Source: Brasenia schreberi (Eukaryota; Streptophyta; Magnoliopsida; Nymphaeales; Cabombaceae). Taken from it: a DNA stretch of 64,000 nt. The position numbers were made by a program, and so were the translations under genes. Under the pieces are notes generated by a model. That model worked only from the letters and a program-made list of their open reading frames with translations. It had not been told where the DNA came from and ran no database searches. Positions 32,723 through 45,045 of this stretch are shown piece by piece; the first letter of the stretch is position 1, and every line of letters starts with the position of its first letter. Where the stretch lies: NCBI GenBank assembly GCA_036023115.1, contig JAYKKT010000076.1, positions 7,196,001 through 7,260,000 of the forward strand. Reading direction: 5' to 3'.

Positions 32723-34425
32723 TTGGTAGACATAGACCAATCATCTTTTAAGCCCATAGAAGATCTTCCTAAAACTACCAATACCTTAAGTGGACATAAG
32801 AGGCTAAGAGTCACTCCATCCTACTTAAAGGATTATCATACTTATTTTGCAAAAGAAGTGTGTAATTTGGTAGATTTAGATGAGTTGATTGATAACTTGA
32901 CTTATCAGCAAGCAATGAACTCATCGGAAATAACAGACTGGGAGAAAGCCATGGATGAGGAAATTGAATCCATTGAGAAAAACCAAGTCTGAGAATTGGC
33001 TGATTTGCCAAAAGAAAAAAAAGTTATAGGCTGCAAATGGGTTCTGAAAAAGAAATACAAGGTCAATGGTACAATCGACAAGTTTTAAGCGAGGTTGGTT
33101 GCAAAGGGTTTTTAGAAAAAAAGAGGGGATAGATTATGTTGAGATATATTCTCTAGTTGCGAAATTTGCATCCATACGGATAATCCTGGCAATATCTGCA
33201 TACTATGATTTGCATTTACATCAGTTAGATGTAAAGACAGCTTTTCTAAATGGAGATTTAAAAGAAATCATATTCATGCAACAGCCAGAAGGATTTGTGG
33301 TTGAAGCCCAAGAAGATAAAGTATATATGTTGAAAAAATTTCTATATGGCCTTAAACAATCACCTCGCCAATGGTATTTGATTTTTCAAAATGCCATTAT
33401 AGAACTTGGGTTTGTGGCTGACAAACTTGATCACTGTGTATATGTTTGGAATAGTGGGAGCCACTTTGTCATCTTGTCATTGTTTGTAGATGACATATTG
33501 TTGATTGGAAATGACAATGAGATGATTGTCAAAACCAAGTCATGGTTGAACTCCAAGTTCGAAATGAAGGATATGGGCGAAGCATCCTATATCCTGGGTA
33601 TAAAGATCTCTCAAGATAGATGATCTAGACTCTTATTTTTGAGTCAGGAGAGATATATTGACTATATCCTCAAGAAGTTTAAAATGGGTGAATGCAAGTC
33701 TGCAGATACACCTGTTGCAAAAAGGGTTAAATTAAGTAAGGCTGATTATTCCAATGAAGGAGACAATAAGCCTAATGTTCATTATGCATAAGCTATTGGC
33801 AGCTTGATGTATGCTATGTTGTGTACAAGACCTGACATCAGCTTTGCTGTTGGTCTTGTAAGTAGATATCAAAGTAATCCTGGTTGGCAGCACTAGGTAG
33901 ATGTTAAAAGGATTCTAAGATATCTGAAAGGAACAAAGGACTTGAAACTATGTTTTCAACAGATGAACTGAAAGTGGTAGGATACTCAGATGCTGACTTT
34001 GTTGAGAGCAAAGATGACAACAAATCAACCTTAGAACAAATATTCTTATTTGGAGGTTAAGAAACAGGGTTGTGTAGCATTGCATACACAGGAAAGCTGA
34101 GTATGTAGCTTGTTGTATGGCTGCAACAAGTGTTATCTGGATAAGCCGCTTCATACGAGATTTGAAGTTGAAAATAACAGACGAGCCAATAGTTATCTAT
34201 TGTGATAACAATGTAGCAATTACTCTTATTAAGAGTGGAGCGGATTGCTCAAAAAGCAAGCATATAATGGTGAAATACCACTATGTTCATGATATGGTTA
34301 TGAGAAAGGAAATATCCATCTCATACATGTCAACGGAAGATATGTTGGCAGACCCCTTAACAAAAGGCATAACAGAGGATCTCTTCTCAAAACATGTTAC
34401 AAACATGGGTTTGAGATATGTTTGA
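32723..34425 (+). pseudogene. Copia element 3 reverse transcriptase and RNase H
   Basis: The RT begins NSSEITDWEKAMDEEIESIE and VIGCKWVLKKKYKVNGTI (33030), then shifts frame to FRKKEGIDYVEIYSLVAKFA and HQLDVKTAFLNGDLKEIIFM (33220-33280), LYGLKQSPRQWYLIFQ and the catalytic LSLFVDDILLIGNDNE (33480). RNase H pieces: KLCFQQMNxKVVGYSDADF (33960), then SVIWISRFIRDL and YCDNNVAITL (34117-34250), HYVHDMV and MLADPLTKG, the usual copia C-terminus. Four stops and at least three frame changes. Confidence 0.88.
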
Positions 34426-34530
34426 TTGTTGTATAGGTAAATAACCATGCAACGGATAGTTTGTTGTATAGGTAAATAAGCATGCAACAGATGAATTGTT
34501 GTATAGATAAATAACCACACAATAGGTTCT
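34426..34530 (+). repeat. Three tandem 35-bp repeats in copia element 3
   Basis: Units start at 34426, 34461 and 34496 with ttgttgtataggtaaataa; the first two differ at few positions, the third is more diverged. They sit between the end of RNase H and the 3' LTR. Confidence 0.85.
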
Positions 34531-34634
34531 GATTGTAATAGTAATCAGGAATCGACATAACTAGGAAAAACCCCTGAAAAGTGGGAGGAAAACCAGTATG
34601 TCGATACACTTGGCTCGAATGGCTAAGTGGGAGA

Positions 34635-35071
34635 TGTTACAAGGTAAGTGGCCATTCTCGGCTTAGGTACCGGCTGGACTGGCCATCCAGTCCATTACAT
34701 GAACAAATAAGGCTGAACCGTAATGGATGATCATTACTGAGATTTCCGGTAACGGATCCGTGATTTGCTCCGAACGAGGGAAGCCGCAGGTGGATGAATC
34801 ACGGATGAGGGGAAGCAGGCTGCCTATAAAAGGCAGCCATTACAGGTTGTGGGATGGTATGAAAAATACAGAAAGAATACAGAATCACAAATACCTTAGC
34901 TCATCCTGTGGAAGCCCCTGCATGGGAACCTCCCGTCCACTCTCCAATCCGCTGCGTACAAAAGAGGAGATCGGCTAAATCCCAAGAAGGAAGGGAGGGC
35001 AGACTGAAGCCGCCTGCCGCCGATCCACCATCACCGGAATCTGCCACTGGAACAGGAGATAGGATTCCACA
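34635..35071 (+). repeat. 3' LTR of copia element 3
   Basis: Begins tgttacaaggtaagtgg after the purine tract 'aagtgggaga' and ends aggattccaca. TATA-like 'gcctataaaaggcagcc' near 34822 as in the 5' copy. Confidence 0.9.
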
Positions 35072-35076
35072 TCTAG

Positions 35077-36662
35077 TCCATTGGTATCGAAAATCTCTCT
35101 CTCGTAGAACCAACTCCAATTTCCTTTAGGCTTAATTTCACCCTTCTAAGTTATGATACCGATGGTATGCTGCTACTTTTCCTTATTCGTGATCCTAATG
35201 TTAGCAAGACAGTCAAGATGGCCTTAATATCGCCATTCAATTGTACAAAGTAAGAGTATGCAACCAACTACATGTGTAGTATGGATGATGATGGCCACTT
35301 GATACGCATGCCATCATGGTCCATATGCATACAGTTTACATAATAGCATATACAGAAAATAATGAATGGCCACCATATGCATGTTTTAAACCATCAAGTG
35401 GCAACACCAACGGCTTCACCAAGGAACACGTCAATTGGCATCAAACGGTGGCATTCAAACGATCATTTTGATGATGAATATTCCTAGTAAAGTTGTTGAT
35501 GAAAAACTCAAGTCTAGCTGCTGCTGGAACCAGGACAATATCAAGATACTGGTTGAGTGTTTGATATTGACAAGGTTATTCATGAAAATATGTTGAATAG
35601 GCCACAAGTGATTCTATCTCTTCATGGTTCAACAAAACAGAACCAAAGTGATTGTAAAAAACGAAAGATTATGACTGTTCGTTTAAGAACAATATTTGAG
35701 AATGGTCAAAAAAAATGGCATGATACTTCAAATTTGAGGACGACTGTTTGACATGCTTGCTTTTGGAAAAGGGTCATGATTATTCACCATCAACAGAGAA
35801 CTAATAGAATGCCACTTTGAGGGACTTCTTCAAAAACAACAAAAAAAAGAAAGAAAAAACGTAAGGTTTGATGGCAACCGATGCGGAAGGAGGGTGAGCA
35901 GGACATGTAATGAAGAAGAAGAAGGAAGACAATGCTACGGGTATACGGTTTGATTCTAGAAGGTTTAGGGAAGAGAAATTTTTGCTTTCCATTTTCTGTG
36001 CATAGTTTCATGTACGAGATGATTCATATATAATCATTCGTTACATTTCATTCCTTTAACTTACCATTCTAGGTTTTCCATTTCCATTTTCATTTCTGAG
36101 AGAATAACGACTCAATTCTTTCATCAATCATTGTAAATCAAAAGCTATATTGTAAAACATTTATTTTGTAATAAGAAACCACATCCCTAAAATCCGTAAG
36201 GAGGACCCTTTTCTTACGGATGTAGGCCGAATGTGGCCATTTTCATTTACAAAGTCTTACGATACAAAGCATTGATGATCACCAAAGTCTGTTTCTTTCA
36301 AAGGGAGAAGCATAAATTCGAGAACTTTCGGATTATGCAACTGAAAAACCATGCAAGACACTCATTGATGAAATGGAACAGTTAATTCGTGTGCATGAGA
36401 TGTTATGACAACCAGACTTGGTCTATGACGACCAATCTCATCGATCGTTGCATCAAGAGCTTCATAATGCCACCGCCTTCAGATCATGAAGAACGACTTC
36501 ACGAGAACGAATGGAAAGGATGCTTGGTGGCTGAAGTGATGAATGCCAAAGTGGACCTTTAATCCAGTTTATTCGAGGTTCAAATCTGGATACTACTGTT
36601 GAATTCAGATCATCTGGGTCAATCCACTTGGTCATATCTGGACCAAGTGATGAGAATAAACC
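35077..36662. other. No gene recognised (1.6 kb)
   Basis: Short open frames (for example 35557-35751 plus) match nothing I know. 36180-36660 has ordinary AT content and no TE signature I could name. Confidence 0.4.
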
Positions 36663-36742
36663 TGATTTGATTCTACTGTGGTAGATCTAGATCTTATGTA
36701 TTTGTTAGAACCAATTTTCATATTTCTCCAAATATCTTTTCT

Positions 36743-38590
36743 TTGCAAAAAACCAAAAAAATTGAAAAATTGGAAAATTCCAAAAACAAAATCATGTATA
36801 TACCAGCTCCTGATAAAAATTTGGAAAAAACCAAGGCTTTTGAAGAAAAAATCGTCTTCATAAAAGGACCAAAATCTTCAAAACCTGTAGAAATTTCAAA
36901 ACTAAAACCAGGCGTTTGTAAAAACCATGTATTAACTCCAAATTCCCTAGGATTTAGAATTCTCGAAAATGATCAAAGCACAGAAGAGGATCCCCTTCTC
37001 CCTGAGGAGGATCCAACCTCTGAGCTTCCCGAGTTTCACAGAATCCTTGACATAGAGGAACCTTCAAGTTCCGTAGGAGGGGATTTCATAGAAATCAACT
37101 TAGGGAGTGAGTCAAAACCCAAACACATTAAGATAGGCGCATGTTTATGAGCATGAAAAAGTATCATTCATTTAATTCTTGAAAACCTATATCGATGTGT
37201 TCGCATGGACTTATGAAGACATGCCAGGTATAGACCCAAAAGTGGTAGAGCATTGTCTTCTCCTAGATCTAGATTCGAAACCCATAAAACAAAAGCTTAG
37301 AAAGATTCATCCGAATGTCCATTCTCAAGTAAAAGAGGGTTTAGAAGATCTGCTTAAAGCTGGTTTTATAAAACTCATTGTGTATTTTGATTGGCTTTCA
37401 AACATTGTTGTAGTTCAAAAATCCAATGGGAAAATTCGAATTTGCATTGATTTCAGAAATCTGAACAAAGCCACGCCAAAGGATAACTTGCCTTTGCCAA
37501 ATATTGATTTGATAGTCGATAGTACTACAAATTATGAAATGTTTTCCTTTATGGATGGCTACTCGGGTTATAATCAAATCAAGTTAGCCCGAAGAGACCA
37601 GGCTAAAACTGCTTTTACCACACCCTAGGGCACGTACTGCTATACAGTCATGCCTTTTGGTTTGAAAAACACCGGTGCCACATACCAAAGAGCCATGACT
37701 ACGATATTTTACCATCAAATTCATGAGCTCTTAGAAGTGTATGTGGATGATCTCTTGGTGAAATCAAAAGCCCGAGATCCACACATCGAATCTTTGCAAA
37801 AAGTTTTCGAAAGACTGAGGCTTTATAAAGTAAAACTAAACCCTCAAAAGTGCGTCTTCGGAGTAGAATCTGACAAGCTTTTAGGTTTTATGGTAAAGCA
37901 AAGGGGCATTGAAGTCGACCCTCTAAGTGTCGAGCCATCATAGATATGCCTCCACCCTCCAATTTAACTCAAATCCGAAGCCTCCAAGGTCGCCTCAAAT
38001 CAATTAGAAGGTTTATTTCAAACCTCGCTACAATATGCGAACCTTTCAATAAGCTCTTGAGAAAAGGGGTGAAATTTGTGTGGGACGACGATTGCCAAAA
38101 AGCTTTCGAAAGATTAGAAGCATATTTGGTTAATCTTCTTGTTTTAAACCCTCCAAAGCAAGGAAAACCTCTTTTGCTTTATATTTCTGTGCATGGGAAT
38201 GCTTGGGTGCCTTATTGGCTCAACATGAGGATGATACCCATAAAGACTCCAAAGCAAGGAAAACCTCTTTTGCTTTATATTTCTGTGCATGCGAATGCTT
38301 GGGTGCCTTATTGGCTCAACATGAGGATGATACCCATAAAGAGTATGCCATCTACTATATTTCGAAAACTCTATTGGCTTATGAAAGAAACTATCAAGCC
38401 ATGAAGAAGACGTGCTTGGCCTTGGTATGGGCCTGCCAGAAATTTCGACATTACTTCCTAGATCATGAGATCTTGATAGTGTCTAGGCTTGATCCAATCA
38501 AGCATTTATTTGAAAAACCTATCCTCACGGGTAGGCTGGGTAAATGGTAGCTCCTCTTGATGGAGAATGACCTGAACTTGTATGCAAATT
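36743..38590 (+). pseudogene. Ty3-gypsy (Tat-like) pol relic: linker, reverse transcriptase, RNase H
   Basis: The upstream frame ends EINLGSESKPKHIKIGACL, typical of the linker before the RT. It continues YIDVFAWTYEDMPGIDPKVV, AGFIKLIVYFDWLSNIVVVQ, GKIRICIDFRNLNKATPKDN, FSFMDGYSGYNQIKLA, a stop in place of Trp (TTP.GTYCYTVMPFGLKN), then LLEVYVDDLLVKSKA with the intact catalytic YVDD. RNase H follows (LLRKGVKFVWDDDCQKAFE, LLLYISVHGNAW, FRKLYWLMKETIKP in a shifted frame). DVFAWxYEDMPG is typical of Tat/Retand-lineage elements. The 5' part, integrase and LTRs are missing; a 96-bp duplication lies in RNase H. Confidence 0.85.
38151..38342 (+). repeat. 96-bp tandem duplication inside gypsy RNase H
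   Basis: Copy 1 at 38151-38246 and copy 2 at 38247-38342 both begin ctccaaagcaaggaaaacc and differ at a single position (catggg versus catgcg). Being a multiple of three it keeps frame and repeats KQGKPLLLYISVH...NAWV. Confidence 0.95.
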
Positions 38591-40036
<1,446 letters not shown>

Positions 40037-41035
40037 AGTAATGTCTTCCTACACTTGGCACTGGGTTTGCTCATAGATTGGGTTCTCTGATTCATGCTGT
40101 CTCACTTGCTGTAAGACATCTCCTTCCAACCGGGTCATGGCGAGCACGGTTTCATTAACATGTTTCATGCTTAGTGCATCGGCCATGATATTTTGCTTCC
40201 TTAGTCGATACACTTTATCAAACTCTACTCTTCCATAAGCTCTAACTATTGTGCTTCTCGGGCGGTAAACTTCTTTTGAGTCTTGAGAAAAATGTTGGCA
40301 ACATTGTCTATCACCACGGTGAAATACACTCCCAACAAGTATACATGTCACACTTGGAGACAATGAATAATGACCAATAGCTCCTTCTCGTGGGCTGGGT
40401 AACAAAGCTTCACACCTCATAGTTTACGACTCTCAAAGGTGACCGTGTGCCCTTCTTGGACTAGGACACCGACCGCGACATGGTCACTGGCATCGATATG
40501 GAGTTTGAATAGAGGTGAGAAATCTGGTAGCTTTCAGACAGGTTTGGTGGAGAGGGCTGCCGTAAGATCTTTAAAGGCCTTGATGCATTGGGTGTTCCAT
40601 TGCCACGAGGCAACCTTCTTCAATAATTCAGTAAGAGGTGCTGCCAACCGTGAGAACCTCCTTATGAATCTGCATTAGTAGTTACTAACCCTAGGAAACT
40701 CCTCAACTTGGTTAGCTCATGGGGTGTCTCTCGTTCCATGATAGCTTTTATCTTTCAAAAGGTCCATTTTCACCAGCCCATGATAAAAAATGAAATCTTC
40801 CATTAGGCGAGCTCACACTTTTCTCTCTTTAAAAACAATGAGTATTCTTTAAGACATTCAAAGACATTATGCAGGTATTCTATGTGGTCCTCTAGGCTCC
40901 GGTTATACAATACAATATTGTCTAAGCACACGATGACAAACTTGTCTAACAACTCATGCAAGATCTCATTCATTAATCTACTAAACATTGTTGGGGCATT
41001 TGTTTGCTCAAATTGCATTATACGAAACTCGTAGG
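40037..41035 (-). pseudogene. Ty3-gypsy (chromovirus-like) RT and RNase H relic
   Basis: On the minus strand from 41030 down: YEFRIMQFEQTNAPTMFSRL, LDKFVIVCLDNIVLYNRSLE (catalytic YLDD changed to CLDN), LKREKCELA, then pieces of the linker and RNase H, ending RLRKQNIMADALSMKH (near 40190; usual RPGKxNxVADALSRK). YEFRxMPFGLTNAP and YLDDIxxYS are the standard gypsy motifs. This lineage differs from the Tat-like relic at 36743. It is cut by the hAT end at 41036 just upstream of the codons for YEFR. Confidence 0.85.
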
Positions 41036-41870
41036 CGGTGTTGTTTGATGTGGGTCGTATCGTGCATCGTTTTGGTCAATGATACGATAGGTATTGTATC
41101 ATATTTTAGTTTAATATTAAAAAATTAGTAAAAATTCAAAAAAATATGAAAAAATATGATAATTACAAAAAATTCATATAATGCAAAGTTTAGTACATAT
41201 TCATCATTCAATAATTGAAAAAAATTTACATATTTTGAAGCAAAAAATGAAATACATTTACATCTTCATATTGTAATAATGATCATCAACTAAATAATCT
41301 TCATCTTCTTCTTGCTGAAGATCTTCACCACCTTTTTCTTCAAAATTAAAATCTTAACTCCTTGATGATGTTGCGTTCTTTTTAAATTAATCTATGCAAT
41401 GTCTTCTTCGGTTAAGAGTATATTTTCTTCATTATCTTCCACAATTCATTCATCTAATATATCAAAATTATTCAAACTTATTGGATCAAATTGACTTTCT
41501 TCTCTATTTGTCTTTTTTAATTGCTTAAAAGAAAGAAAATAAGTAATTAGTAAATAACATTAACAATTGAAGTCAAACAAAATATTGAATTGAATCTTTA
41601 AGTAGTAACTAATATAAGATTATCTTTGGCGAAGTAGCATGTTACAACAGATGAAAACAAAGTCATTGAGTCCTTTATGTTCCAACCTTTTGCACTTTTT
41701 TGTGTGGATGTGTTCAAAGATACCAATTCATTTCACAACCCCTTGTACTAAAGATTTGACTCAAAACTCTTGTTGCTAAATCTCTAAGGTTTGGGTAATC
41801 ACCTATAAACCTATTCTACCAAACATCTGTAAAAAACAAACAAACATCAAAGACTTAATCCACAATAAGT
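41036..41870 (-). mobile_element. hAT family 1, copy B, 3' part only
   Basis: Left end cggtgttgtttgatg with gtatcgtgcatcg subterminal motifs, then about 800 bp collinear with the 3' part of copy A at 7425-8280 (acidic C-terminal tail and dimerisation-domain relic). The 8 bp outside the left end, ctcgtagg, lie within a gypsy RT codon run. The right part of the element is lost or replaced before 41880. Confidence 0.7.
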
Positions 41871-41983
41871 CTTTGATACAGTTTTTACAACATTATTAAT
41901 AACTTCAGTATAGATATAGAATTTGCTATATCTATAGCAATTTTGCCAAATTAATGGAAATTGTAGTTTAATGCTTTGTAAAG

Positions 41984-44845
41984 CAATGTTGGAAAAACCG
42001 TATCGATGTTCGTATCGTATTAGGCACCGACACGCTTGTATAGTATGATACGGTGTAAAAAAATTGGTATTAATTTTTTTTAAAAAAATAAAAAATGTAA
42101 AATTTAAAATTAATGAACAAAATATATATAACATGAAGAAGCATCCGTATTATAACAAAAACATCTCTTAATGAAGTTGTGAACAAAGCTACAAACATCT
42201 ATATTTCATACCATTAACGTGAATAGAATGCTTAATACATTTTGGGTTTAACTTAATAAATAATAAAGTTACAAGTACAACTTATAATCATCAAAGATCA
42301 TAACGTTACAAAGTTATAAATAAAAGTTAAAACAAATTACGATTATCCACAACGTGGAACATAATCAACAAAAGCATTATAATCAACGTAGTGAGGATCA
42401 CCACCATCACCATTATAATGTCCTTCCTCTTCCTTGTCAGGTTCGATGCATCTACACCAAAATGAGCTCACCATTCATCTGAAATAAAATACGATAATGA
42501 TTAATAAGAAAACTCAAAGTCAATCAATTAAATTAATAACTTAAATAAATATAAATGAAAACACAATACATGATCGCATCGGGGAACGGAGTTGGATTGT
42601 AATTGCCCTTCCAAAATCTCTAACACTCTCTATATACTTGCTTAACCCTAAATGGATATTACAACGAGTAGATGAATCTTCAACAAGGTCAATTATATTT
42701 AATATACCTTTTTTCACTTCTTCATACCCATAAAGTTAGGAGAAAATTGAATAGAAGAATTAAGAAAATATGCAGCAGTATGCAAATCATGATGTATTTG
42801 GCAATTTCAATGTGCATCAATTATCTTTCAAACCTTCTTTAGAAGTGATAGCTTGCGGTGAAGGTTTGCTTGTATTTCTAATTTGGCCTTATCCATAACA
42901 TCATATATACGAGGCATAGCAGGTCTATCTTCACTGTCCATCATCCTTATTACCTTAACTAAAGGTACAATCATCGTAAAAAATTTGTTGTAACTTTTCA
43001 TAAAATTAATATTAAAAACATCTACCACAACAATCCCCTCCCTCTTTCTAGACTAATTAATAGAGTCACATTCATCAGATGCAAACAATTTTTTTAATGC
43101 ATTTTTCTGTATGACAAGACTTTGCACAGTAATGACATTCGTAGTAAATCTTGTCAATGAAGGCCTAATTAATTCCCTTTCACTTGTATGAATTCACATA
43201 AAATGCAATACAGAAGAATAATTATAAATAAATTTTGTAACATTTATGCATGCATCTATAATTCCTCTTATTTTAGTTCCTCTTATTTCATCAATTGCAC
43301 TCAAATCTTCAAGCATTAAGTCTATGCAATGTGCAACATATGGAGTCCATACTAAGGATGGATAGTTTGCGTCAAGCATATTATTAACTGGTCTAAAATT
43401 TGCAGTATTATCAGTAATGAATTTAACAACATTTGAAACACCTACTTTCTCAATAACTTTCTCGAAAATAAGGAGTAAATTATCTGCAGTTTTATCAATA
43501 TGGGATAAGTCACATGATTTCAAAAATAGTGTGTCTTTGGAACAATAGACTAGGAAGTTTACCAAAGACCTATGTAGATCATCTCTCCAACCATCAGCTA
43601 TAATAGAACATCTCGTATCTTGCTACGACTCCCTAAATTCAGAATTCCATGCATTAACAATATCAACCAATTTCTGCAATAATGTGCCCCTCAAAGCATA
43701 ATAAGTAGGAACTCTACTGACACTGACAATAGCATCCACCATACTTTGAAAAGAAAATGAGTTTGCAACGCTAAAAGAGAGGCAATTTTCATAAAAAAAA
43801 TCAGCACACTTCAAATTTACTTTCTCAGTTATCTCCCTTGAAGCCATAGCTGATCTAATGCCTGACTAAGCTCTATAAGTCGTACGTGAGAGAAAAAATG
43901 AAAGCATCCCACTACTTCCTTTACCTCCTCCTCTAGTACATTTCGTAGGCATCAAGCGAGTAGGAGCCCTTGTAGTGAAAAAAAGAAACTCCACGAACTT
44001 ACACTTTTTCTCTTTTCTCGCCTTCTCCTCTCCTTTTCATCCATCTCTTCTTTCATATTAGTTGTACTATATAATTCATAATCACCATACATCCCTTAAG
44101 GAGAAGTATCTTCAAATGGTTGAAACATATCTCAACCACCTATTTCTGCCTTATCTTACCCTTAATCTCTTCTTTTCTTTCGAAACCTCCAATACCTACT
44201 CAATCTAGTACTTCACTGCTTCGGCAACCCGAGGATATGCACTAACATCCTTCTTGGTTCCTGCAATGTGGTATTTCATACGAGAAATACCACAATGTTT
44301 TACTGCATTGTAAAACATGCACTTTTTTACAAGGCTATTGCCTTCATACACTAGATTGTAATATTTTCATGTCGGATCGACTCGACTCGACTCGACTCGA
44401 TCAGAAGCTATTAAGATAATAGTTGACAATCAATAAGGAGGAAAATTCTTTTTAGAAGTTAAGAATCACAAAATCTATAAATTCCCAAATTTTTTAAGTG
44501 AAAAATCAAGTACAATGTCAAAGGAAAGAGGTATGACACAGATTTGATAAAAACCTTAAAGATGAAGAGTTGGATTAGGTGAAACACTTGATAATCTTGT
44601 GAATAAACCATGAAATTAAAAAAGGGTTTGTGAAGAAGCAAAAATGAAATTGATAAGTTTTAAATTTTTTATTTTATAAAAGAAAATCAGAATCGACTCA
44701 TACGATATGGTGTGATACACCATCGTATCGTACGATACGACACGATAAATCGTGATAAGCAATATGTACCCATGTATCGTACTGTATCTTCATACGATAT
44801 ACGATAAAATCGTATCGTACGATACGTACGATTTTTATAACATTG
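41984..44845 (-). mobile_element. hAT family 2, copy C, complete with perfect 8-bp target duplication
   Basis: Ends caatgttggaaaaacc (left) and, as complement of the right end, caatgttataaaaatc. The flanks ttgtaaag at 41976-41983 and 44846-44853 are identical. Both ends carry dense gtatcgtacgatacg repeats. Length 2862 bp. The interior encodes a decayed DUF659 transposase on the minus strand. The terminal fragment at 5947 and the partial copy at 62428 belong to the same family. Confidence 0.9.
42780..44350 (-). pseudogene. hAT transposase relic, copy C (DUF659)
   Basis: Minus strand, 5' to 3': BED-finger remnant near 44300 (KCMFYNAVKHCGISRMKYH), then SREITEKVNLKCADFFYEN and AIVSVSRVPTYYALRGTLL (43847-43623), MVNFLVYCSKDTLFL, FITDNTANFRPVNNML and LVWTPYVAHCIDLMLEDLS (43565-43270). 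The last is the DUF659 end with the conserved W-x-P-x-x-A-H-C. Conserved later blocks reach about 42830 (MRMMDSEDRPAMPRIYDVM-like). One stop separates the two long pieces. Better preserved than family 1. Confidence 0.8.
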
Positions 44846-44853
44846 TTGTAAAG

Positions 44854-45045
44854 TATCTCTTGGTTTGCTAGATAATATATAACAAAATTAATGCTAGAGT
44901 GTCAAAGCAAGTAACAAAAAGTATATCTATAGCAAAATTAACAATTAATAATTTAGAAAATTACGATTCGGTTTTTATTAAAGCAAAAGTTTAGGGCATA
45001 TCGTACGATACGTCTTGTATGATAAGTCTGGCAATACGTAAGAGA
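44854..45045. other. Spacer with an isolated hAT-like end
   Basis: AT-rich. 'catatcgtacgatacgtcttgtatgataag' style motifs near 45000-45030 could be the lost right end of copy B or another hAT terminus. Confidence 0.35.

Larger units (their letters stand above)
28956..35071 (+). mobile_element. Ty1-copia element 3 (TNT1-94-like), complete, decayed
   Basis: LTRs at 28956-29388 and 34635-35071; primer site at 29390; flanks tctac (28951-28955) and tctag (35072-35076), a 5-bp duplication with one mismatch. Order gag, CCHC knuckle, protease, integrase, RT, RNase H. I counted about 43 LTR differences plus one 4-bp indel (about 10%), somewhat older than element 1. Stops, frameshifts and loss of catalytic residues (see domains) make it inactive. 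Confidence 0.93.

Noticed and set aside
36678..37150. Independent host gene upstream of the gypsy RT
   Set aside because: Its end (EINLGSESKPKHIKIGACL) is the typical linker of Tat-type gypsy polyproteins.
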